Positions 7,261-12,203 of a stretch of 12,203 nt of DNA are shown here, piece after piece (within the stretch, counting starts at the first letter, position 1; the number at the start of each line of letters is the position of its first letter). Position numbers and translations under genes: made by a program. Source of the stretch: an uncultured Phycisphaerales bacterium. GTDB taxonomy: Bacteria; Planctomycetota; Phycisphaerae; Phycisphaerales; SM1A02. The DNA lies in NCBI GenBank assembly GCA_946886375.1, contig CAMPIL010000072.1, forward strand, positions 1 through 12,203, in the 5' to 3' direction. Under the pieces are notes generated by a model. The model was not told the DNA's origin. It worked only from the letters and a program-made list of their open reading frames with translations, and did no database searches.

Positions 7261-8863
7261 GACAAACGCCATGGTGCAGAAACTCTGGTTCCTCTTGCCG
7301 GAGATGGCGATCTTCGTCGGCGTGGTGGTGGTGTTCATCATGGGGCTGTCGCCCTCCAAGCGCGTGCGCGATCTGCTGCCGCTGATGACCTCGGTGTTTC
7401 TGGGTCTTGGTTTCGCGCTGACGCCGCTGGTGTACGACAGTGAATTTGGCCGGCGGCTGCTGGAGAATCACGACTTTCTGATCATGCCCATGCTGGGCAA
7501 GTACGTGAAGATGGTTGTGTGCCTGATGGGCATTGTGCTGGCGATGGTCAGCGTGGGAATGATCGATCGGCGAATGGAAGCCGCCGTGGCCTCCGGGCGG
7601 ATTGCGTTTGATCCCATGCGGGCCAACCGTGGCGAGTTCTTCGCGTTCTTCATGCTGAGCCTCATCGGCGTGATGTTGACGTGCAACGCCAATGACCTGA
7701 TCTGGCTGTTCCTCTCGCTGGAACTCACATCGCTGCCCACATATATCATGGTGGCGATCAGCCGGCCCTCCCGTCGTGCGCAGGAAGCCGGAGTGAAGTA
7801 CTTTTTCCTGGGCGCGATGGCGACAGCGATGTTCCTGTACGGCTTCGCGCTGCTGTACGGCGCCGCGGGAACAATGGTCCTCACCGACATGCGCGACGCA
7901 TTTCAAGCGCAAGCGGCCGACGGCGGGATCAACATGCTCGGCATCATCGGCATGATCCTCGCGCTGCTGGGCATCGGCTTCAAGATCGCCGCCGCCCCGA
8001 TGCACTTCTACGCCGCCGACGTGTACGAAGGCGCTGCATCTCCCGTAACCGCGTTCCTGGCATTTGTGCCGAAGACGGCGGGGTTCATCGGCATCATCCT
8101 GCTGCTGAGCACCATGGGATGGTCGGGCCATAACGGACCGCACGGCGTGGAGGGCCTGCCCCAGCCCATTTTGACCACGCTGTGGATGATCGCCGTCTTG
8201 ACCATGACGCTGGGCAACGTCGGCGCGATTCTCCAGAAATCGGTCAAGCGCGTGCTGGCGTACAGTTCGATCGCGCACAGCGGGTACATGCTCATCGGCG
8301 TCATTGCCGGGCCGGCGAACAACGGCATCAACGCGGTGCTGTTCTATCTGCTCGCCTACGGCATCATGAACACCGCGGCGTTCGCAGTGCTTGCGGGGCT
8401 GGAGCGGCGAGGCCAGGAAATCGAATCGATGGACGATCTCGCCGGGTTGCGCTTCAAGCATCCGGGCATGGCGGTGGTGATGGCGCTGGCCTCCGGCTCG
8501 CTGCTTGGCGTGCCGCCGCTGCTTGGGTTCTGGGGCAAACTGTACCTGTTCATCGCCGGCGTGCAGGCCGGTCACATTCCGCTGGTGGTGATTGCTGGCC
8601 TCAACAGCGCGATCAGCGCGTGGTATTACCTGCGCCTCATCGCGCTGCCGATCATGAGCAAGCCCAGTGCGCAGGCGGAAACGATCGTGCCCAGCCCCGT
8701 GAAGTGGCCCCGTATCGCAGGCATCGTCACAGCGGCAGCGGTGGTCCTGCTGCCGGCGTTCGTCTCGCCGCTGTTTCGCGCTTCAACCACCGGCGCACTG
8801 TTGACTCAAGCGAAAACCCCCGATCCGGCTGGTCCGGGCGTCAGCGAACTGAACCTGCCGTAG
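7253..8863 (+). CDS. nuoN: NADH-quinone oxidoreductase subunit N (antiporter-like proton channel)
   Basis: NuoN is the antiporter-like subunit closest to NuoK and NuoJ in complex I. The 536-residue protein shows E157 in LSLELTSLPTYIMVA, K244 in GFKIAAAPMHFYAADVYEGA, and the SVKRVLAYSSIAHSGYMLIG block that carries the central lysine. LLGVPPLLGFWGKLYLF at about 420-436 is the typical NuoN block near helix 12, with its lysine in place of the NuoM glutamate. It is about 50 residues longer than E. coli NuoN, partly in the N-terminal helices and partly in a Pro/Ala-rich C-terminal tail. ATG 7253 overlaps the nuoM stop and follows a GGAG (7240-7243) by 9 bp. An in-frame ATG at 7271 has no such site and is less likely. 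nuoN is the last gene of the cluster. Confidence 0.96.
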   Translation: MVETNAMVQKLWFLLPEMAIFVGVVVVFIMGLSPSKRVRDLLPLMTSVFLGLGFALTPLVYDSEFGRRLLENHDFLIMPMLGKYVKMVVCLMGIVLAMVSVGMIDRRMEAAVASGRIAFDPMRANRGEFFAFFMLSLIGVMLTCNANDLIWLFLSLELTSLPTYIMVAISRPSRRAQEAGVKYFFLGAMATAMFLYGFALLYGAAGTMVLTDMRDAFQAQAADGGINMLGIIGMILALLGIGFKIAAAPMHFYAADVYEGAASPVTAFLAFVPKTAGFIGIILLLSTMGWSGHNGPHGVEGLPQPILTTLWMIAVLTMTLGNVGAILQKSVKRVLAYSSIAHSGYMLIGVIAGPANNGINAVLFYLLAYGIMNTAAFAVLAGLERRGQEIESMDDLAGLRFKHPGMAVVMALASGSLLGVPPLLGFWGKLYLFIAGVQAGHIPLVVIAGLNSAISAWYYLRLIALPIMSKPSAQAETIVPSPVKWPRIAGIVTAAAVVLLPAFVSPLFRASTTGALLTQAKTPDPAGPGVSELNLP

Positions 8864-8876
8864 CCTTCCACAAGGC
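8863..8876 (+). terminator. small hairpin at the end of nuoN, weak terminator candidate
   Basis: GCCTT at 8863-8867 and AAGGC at 8872-8876 form a 5-bp stem around the loop CCAC, starting at the last base of the nuoN stop codon. It lies where the complex I transcript should end, in a 104-bp gap before the next gene. The stem is short and the following bases are G-rich with no T-run, so termination here is uncertain. Confidence 0.25.
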
Positions 8877-8947
8877 GGGCGGGGCATTCTCCAGGTTGGA
8901 ATTCAGCAGGCACTTGCGTTTTGCACGTTTGCGCCGCGGTTTCACGG

Positions 8948-8953
8948 TAAGAT
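8948..8953 (+). promoter_or_regulatory. possible -10 box before the 101-residue gene
   Basis: TAAGAT matches four of six bases of TATAAT and ends 14 bp before the ATG at 8968. With the usual offset, transcription would start near 8960, giving a very short or leaderless message, in agreement with the lack of a Shine-Dalgarno site. No good -35 box stands at 16-18 bp; TTGCAC at 8921-8926 is 21 bp away. Weak evidence. Confidence 0.25.
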
Positions 8954-8967
8954 TGCCCCCTGTGGAA

Positions 8968-9273
8968 ATGCCCATTGAGGATGACATCACTCTGCGCGAC
9001 AAGGTCGCTGCGCGATTGACCGATCTATTCGGCGAACCTCAGTGCCGGGCCAATGTGTATCAATGGTCCGTTCTGTTCAAGCCGGGCAACGCGCCCATCA
9101 ACATTTCAGTCAATTGCTGGCGCACCCCGGACGAGGTGCGCGTCTGGGTCTTTGATCCCAGCCGAGGCGATACCGAAAGCGTTCACTATCGCAAGGTTGA
9201 CCGTCTGGAAGACCTTGAGGTCACAGTGCAGGCGATCATCGATTACGTCAGCGGCCGTCATCCGGAAAAGTGA
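8968..9273 (+). CDS. small soluble protein of unknown function (101 aa)
   Basis: I do not recognise this protein. It is soluble, without signal peptide or membrane helix. Predicted order is an N-terminal helix (about 7-20), strands in VYQWSVLFKP, INISVNCW and VRVWVFDP, a short SVHYRKV strand, and a C-terminal helix (about 73-92), that is a compact alpha-beta-beta-beta-beta-alpha layout. Aromatic residues (three Trp, several Tyr and Phe) sit mainly in the strands, as in a real folded domain. An in-frame GTG at 8962 is an alternative start. The frame is open far upstream, but that part is a shadow of nuoN. There is no Shine-Dalgarno site, and a TAAGAT box lies just upstream. The gene lies between the nuo cluster and a secreted-protein gene, and its neighbours give no clear clue to function. 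Confidence 0.7.
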   Translation: MPIEDDITLRDKVAARLTDLFGEPQCRANVYQWSVLFKPGNAPINISVNCWRTPDEVRVWVFDPSRGDTESVHYRKVDRLEDLEVTVQAIIDYVSGRHPEK

Positions 9274-9404
9274 ATCGATTCGGGCTGTCACCTGGCCTCA
9301 ACGTGTGAAGATCACGCGACGCATTCGAACCTCAGCAACTTAGCCAAGGTCGCAACCGCCGACTCGATTGGTGGTATTTTTTTGTGGCCGTCGGGAAGCG
9401 GGGC

Positions 9405-9409
9405 AGGAG
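9405..9409 (+). promoter_or_regulatory. ribosome binding site that sets the start of the exported protein gene
   Basis: AGGAG at 9405-9409 is followed by 7 bp and the ATG at 9417. This decides in favour of ATG 9417 over the in-frame GTG at 9384. The GTG start would also place eleven extra residues before the signal peptide. Confidence 0.75.
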
Positions 9410-9416
9410 TCTGGTC

Positions 9417-11033
9417 ATGAGAATTTCACGCGGTCGATTGACGTTCATTTCAGAACTCATCGCGCTCACTGTGATCGCGTTCGCCGCATCACCTGCGCTT
9501 GGCCAGGGTCGGGCACAAGTGATGATGTGGGGCAAGCCTGACGGTACGCACGAAGTCCTGAGGCTCACTCTTCCTGATTATAAAGTCCTGCGTACGCCCG
9601 ACTTCACAGCGCGCGATCTTCCCCTCATGACACGAACTCTGGTGCTGAGCCAAGAGCAGGTGAATCTGGCTGGTGCGCTGATCGAGAAACATCTTGAGCA
9701 GTTCCGCGCCCTCACCAAGAAGTTCGCGGCGCAGATGGATGAGAACGACGCGGAATATGTGCCTGAACTGGAGGCTCTGCAGCCGGCGGATGCGCGGCCC
9801 GAGGACGATGTCTCCGAGAGCATGAACATCGAGGAGTTCAAACTCGATTTGCCGCCGACATCAAATGTGCAGGTCGGCCATTCGATCCACCGAGCTGCGC
9901 CCGATCCCAACACGCCGCCTCCGCCGCCGGAGGTGAAGGTGGAAGTGACGATCGATTCGCCTGAAGGCGAAGAAATTCCACAGAAAATCATCGACAAGAT
10001 TCGTGAGCGCGCGGATCAGGTGGCCGCCAGAATGGTTGAGCGCCTGGCGGCGGAGGACGCAGCCAAGCATGCCGGTCAGCCGGCGGCCAAACCGCGATTC
10101 GACATTGACTCGGGCTACGAAGCACTCAAAGCCCAGCATGAGGAGATGATGGCCCAAGTCGAGGATTTCATTCAATCCAAGCAGCGCCTGCGCGCTCAGT
10201 TCGTAAGTGAAATGCTCGCGGTTCTGGCCGAGGTGCAATCGCAGCGCTGGCCGGTGTTCGAGCGTGCGATCTACCGCGAGCGCCATCTGCCCGAGGGCGA
10301 ACTGCCGGGCGAATCGATCGATCTGGTGAAAGTGATTGACGAAATGAAACTTCGCGATGAGCAACTTCAATCGATCGGGGAAACGCTTGAGTCATATGAG
10401 ATCACGCTCGATACGGCATTGCGGCAGCGCGATGGATACATCGCCACGTCGGAAGGGAAGATTGACGAGGCAATCGTCCGGCGCAAGCCCGATGCAGCTC
10501 TCACGATTGTCGACCGCGTCAGCGCGCTGCGGGTCGCCGTGCGCGGCGTGAACCAGCAGCACATGACGCGAATCGCCGCCGCCTTGGGGCCAGAACTTGG
10601 CGAAACGTTCCGCGTGACTGCGCTCAAGGCGTGTTATCCGAACATTTACGTGACCACGCGAGGCCGCAAGATGTTCGCTGAAGTCAGGAAGATGTCTGAC
10701 CTCGACGAGCAAACGCGGCGAAGCATTCTGGAGCTCGAGACGGCGTATGAAGCGGAATTGGCGAACGTGAACGAGCAAATCCGCGCAACGACCGACCGTG
10801 AGAAGCCGCTGGAGGGGCGAGAGCATATTGAAGCCTTGAAGAACAGCATGGAAGGGCAGCCGTGGGGAAACGGCAGACAGAATCCGATCCGCGGCATGAT
10901 TCTCAAGCGTGCGGCGCTTGATGATCGGTACTTGGAATTGGTGTCACAGCTGCTTGGCGAGGAACGGGCCGTCACGCTGCCGAAGCCGCGAAAAAACCGC
11001 GAGCCGATTCAAATCGAGAGCGGAAGCAATTGA
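9417..11033 (+). CDS. predicted exported helix-rich protein with Spy-like repeated motifs, function unknown
   Basis: This is a 538-residue protein that I cannot assign to a named family. It begins with a Sec-type signal peptide: basic MRISRGR, a hydrophobic stretch to about residue 28 and a probable cut near ALG-Q (28-32). The mature part is very hydrophilic and mostly helical, with many Glu, Gln, Arg and Lys. A Pro-rich linker with five consecutive prolines at 167-171 divides it into two parts. Three short elements, LSQEQ (77-81), LRDEQ (312-316) and LDEQ (429-432), each precede an amphipathic helix, and resemble the LTxxQ motif of the periplasmic chaperones Spy and CpxP. A single Cys lies near 404 (ALKACYPN). 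The protein probably acts outside the cytoplasmic membrane. A chaperone or stress-sensing role is only a hypothesis. It stands alone, 143 bp after the upstream gene, and converges on a membrane protein gene. Confidence 0.8.
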   Translation: MRISRGRLTFISELIALTVIAFAASPALGQGRAQVMMWGKPDGTHEVLRLTLPDYKVLRTPDFTARDLPLMTRTLVLSQEQVNLAGALIEKHLEQFRALTKKFAAQMDENDAEYVPELEALQPADARPEDDVSESMNIEEFKLDLPPTSNVQVGHSIHRAAPDPNTPPPPPEVKVEVTIDSPEGEEIPQKIIDKIRERADQVAARMVERLAAEDAAKHAGQPAAKPRFDIDSGYEALKAQHEEMMAQVEDFIQSKQRLRAQFVSEMLAVLAEVQSQRWPVFERAIYRERHLPEGELPGESIDLVKVIDEMKLRDEQLQSIGETLESYEITLDTALRQRDGYIATSEGKIDEAIVRRKPDAALTIVDRVSALRVAVRGVNQQHMTRIAAALGPELGETFRVTALKACYPNIYVTTRGRKMFAEVRKMSDLDEQTRRSILELETAYEAELANVNEQIRATTDREKPLEGREHIEALKNSMEGQPWGNGRQNPIRGMILKRAALDDRYLELVSQLLGEERAVTLPKPRKNREPIQIESGSN

Positions 11034-11037
11034 GCGA

Positions 11038-11079
11038 TCACCGGAGCGACGCCGCGCTCCGTCGGCGGTGAGGCGTCGC
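11038..11079. terminator. overlapping GC-rich hairpins between convergent genes
   Basis: The 58-bp gap between two convergent genes holds competing inverted repeats. CGGAGCG (11042-11048) with CGCTCCG (11055-11061) makes a 7-bp stem with a 6-nt loop. AGCGACGCC (11045-11053) with GGCGTCGCT (11072-11080) makes a 9-bp stem. TCACCG (11038-11043) pairs with CGGTGA (11066-11071). Such stems in a convergent gap fit a bidirectional terminator. No T-run follows on either strand, so it may work with Rho or simply protect 3' ends. Confidence 0.45.
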
Positions 11080-11091
11080 TGGCGTAGGCTG

Positions 11092-11784
11092 TCACTTCGC
11101 CTTCTGTTCGCCGCCGCCACCAGCACCGCGCACCCGGCTTTCCTGAATGACGAATCCAGCCACCGCCGCAACGGTCACCAGCAGCGGAATGAGATGGTGA
11201 TTCGTGGAGAGGCTGTTGCGAATGGCCGGTTCCCATCCGGGAACCTGCATCAGGCACGTGATGCCGCCCAGCACCATCATTGCCGCGCCGCCAATCGATG
11301 TGAACATCACCACGACAATTCGGAAGATGACGAACGAGAGCAGAGCCATCGCGATAAAGCCCATGGCCGCGCCAGCCCATTTGGCCTCGGCAGGGCTGGC
11401 ATTGACCAGCGTCCATGCGTTGGCGCCCAGGAACGCGCCGGTCATGCCGCCAAAGACCGCCACCGTCCAGCGCAGCATGGGCGTGGCGATGGTGGCGAAG
11501 AGAATGCCCAGCGCGATCGCCACGATCAGCGATTTGCCCATCTGTTGACTCAGAATGTGTCCCACGCCGATGCCCAGGATGGCGGCCATCGCCACGATGA
11601 CCCATTTGTGCCAGCGATATCCGTTGAGCACGCACAGGATTCCCACCACGAGAATGACCGACGCCAGCACCAGAGGCATCTTGGAAAGATCATCCAGCAG
11701 TCGATCCGGCCGCGTGAGGATGTCCATCTGCTCGAGCGCTTGGCTGAAGGTGCTGACTTGGGCGAGAAAAAAAGTGTTCATCAT
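11092..11784 (-). CDS. polytopic membrane protein of unknown function (230 aa)
   Basis: The protein has a 35-residue polar N-terminus and then about seven hydrophobic segments (about 36-55, 61-79, 84-103, 106-124, 138-161, 164-180 and 198-213), ending in a Gly-rich basic tail. The helices are rich in Gly and Ala with small-residue spacing (for example GIGVGH at 71-76 and FGGMTGAFLGAN at 111-122), and an NGYRWHK turn lies between the first two. The general form recalls DUF4203/TMEM198-type membrane proteins, but this is a resemblance, not a family match. The start is ATG 11784, with a second ATG directly after it. No Shine-Dalgarno site is seen. It lies 113 bp downstream of another membrane protein gene on the same strand, and their C-terminal regions are similar. 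Confidence 0.75.
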   Translation of the reverse strand: MMNTFFLAQVSTFSQALEQMDILTRPDRLLDDLSKMPLVLASVILVVGILCVLNGYRWHKWVIVAMAAILGIGVGHILSQQMGKSLIVAIALGILFATIATPMLRWTVAVFGGMTGAFLGANAWTLVNASPAEAKWAGAAMGFIAMALLSFVIFRIVVVMFTSIGGAAMMVLGGITCLMQVPGWEPAIRNSLSTNHHLIPLLVTVAAVAGFVIQESRVRGAGGGGEQKAK

Positions 11785-11897
11785 TGGAAAGTGCCTCGTC
11801 TGAATCGTGCGTGCGGTCTTGGAACGACGATGGCGGGCAAGACGCGTTGTGCAATTCGCTGCCAGCGCATTTCAGGTCTCGGCCCGCATGCCTCATT

Positions 11898-12203
11898 TCA
11901 CGCAGACGGTTTATCGGCTTTGCGCTTGCGGAAGGTCCACTGAATCACCACGCCGGCCGCGCTGGTTATCAGCCACAACGCAAGCCACGTGGTGCCGGAA
12001 GTCGGCATCCATGGTCCATCGGCGCCGAGCCGCACCGCAAGCACCTGCAGACCGCACAGCCACAGGAGAGAGCCGCCCAGGGCTGTGATTGCCGCCGCAC
12101 TGAGCGTGTGCACCAGCCCGCCCAGGATCAGCCCCAGCAATCCCCCGGCGATCATGGACACCGTGAGCGTCGGCCGCAGCGACGGCGGCGTGCTGTCCCA
12201 TTT
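11898..12203 (-). CDS. C-terminal part of a membrane protein related to its downstream neighbour
   Basis: The frame is open from the right window edge (reading KWDSTPPSLRPTLTVSM) to the stop at 11898-11900, giving 101 residues. The gene therefore almost certainly starts outside the window, and the in-frame GTG at 12161 should not be taken as the start. Visible features are a Gly/Leu-rich helix (GGLLGLILGGLVHTL), a second one (AAITALGGSLLWLCGLQVLA), a short loop with GADGPWMP, a last helix (LALWLITSAAGVVIQ) and the basic tail WTFRKRKADKPSA. The last two segments line up with residues 165-217 of the neighbouring protein. It is probably cotranscribed with that gene. Function unknown. Confidence 0.65.
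   Translation of the reverse strand, partial: KWDSTPPSLRPTLTVSMIAGGLLGLILGGLVHTLSAAAITALGGSLLWLCGLQVLAVRLGADGPWMPTSGTTWLALWLITSAAGVVIQWTFRKRKADKPSA

Noticed and set aside
7109..8575. Long open frame of 488 codons on the - strand inside nuoM/nuoN
   Set aside because: Low-complexity composition rich in His, Gln and Arg with no recognisable domain. It lies fully antisense to two certain genes.
3452..8863. Possibility that nuoL, nuoM and nuoN belong to an Mrp Na+/H+ antiporter or a hydrogenase
   Set aside because: nuoJ and nuoK precede them in complex I order, and the C-terminal NuoL block and the NuoM and NuoN signatures fit complex I. No mrpE, mrpF or mrpG and no hydrogenase genes are present.
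8182..8967. N-terminal extension of the 101-residue protein into nuoN
   Set aside because: The added residues are an off-frame shadow of nuoN. The change to normal protein composition happens at the ATG at 8968.
9272..9281. Palindrome GAATCGATTC at the stop of the 101-residue gene
   Set aside because: Ten-base palindromes are expected about a dozen times by chance in a window of this length, and no second copy or other site supports a function.
10909..11943. Open frame of 344 codons on the + strand crossing the convergent gap
   Set aside because: It is antisense to a well-formed membrane protein gene, overlaps the end of the exported protein gene, and its translation is an Arg/His-rich shadow.

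Overview
The window is a GC-rich bacterial chromosome segment. Its genes are packed tightly, some overlap, and Shine-Dalgarno sites are present before some genes and missing before others. I see no tRNA, rRNA, CRISPR array, insertion sequence or phage gene. The enlarged NADH-dehydrogenase subunits, the secreted helical proteins of unknown family and the mixed start signals suggest a planctomycete-like bacterium, perhaps Phycisphaerae. That placement is an inference without a database search.

Layout. (1) 2-575, + strand: the tail of a response-regulator receiver-like domain, then a small four-helix membrane protein. (2) 657-1900, - strand: pgsA followed by pgpA, two consecutive steps of phosphatidylglycerol synthesis. 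They converge on the first block across a short gap that holds a hairpin. (3) 2081-8863, + strand: nuoJ-nuoK-nuoL-nuoM-nuoN, the membrane arm of respiratory complex I, with almost no space between genes. It is transcribed divergently from pgsA across 180 bp. (4) 8968-11033, + strand: a 101-residue protein of unknown function, then a 538-residue predicted exported, helix-rich protein with three spaced motifs resembling the Spy/CpxP LTxxQ motif. (5) 11092-12203, - strand: two polytopic membrane proteins whose C-terminal parts resemble each other. The second is cut by the window edge. They converge on block 4 across 58 bp holding GC-rich hairpins.

How the genes work together. NuoL, NuoM and NuoN are the three antiporter-like proton channels of complex I, and NuoJ and NuoK link them to the quinone module. 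All keep the key charged residues, so the pump looks functional. The peripheral-arm genes and nuoA/nuoH are not next to nuoJ, so this is a split complex I locus. PgsA and PgpA make the anionic lipid of the membrane in which the complex works, but a shared role is only suggested by proximity.

Most of the window is ordinary housekeeping sequence. The points most worth a second look are the enlarged NuoJ (two extra N-terminal helices and a polar domain of about 75 residues), the histidine-rich loops in NuoL and NuoM, the exported protein with three Spy-like motifs, and the pair of related membrane proteins. I found no convincing new multi-gene system.
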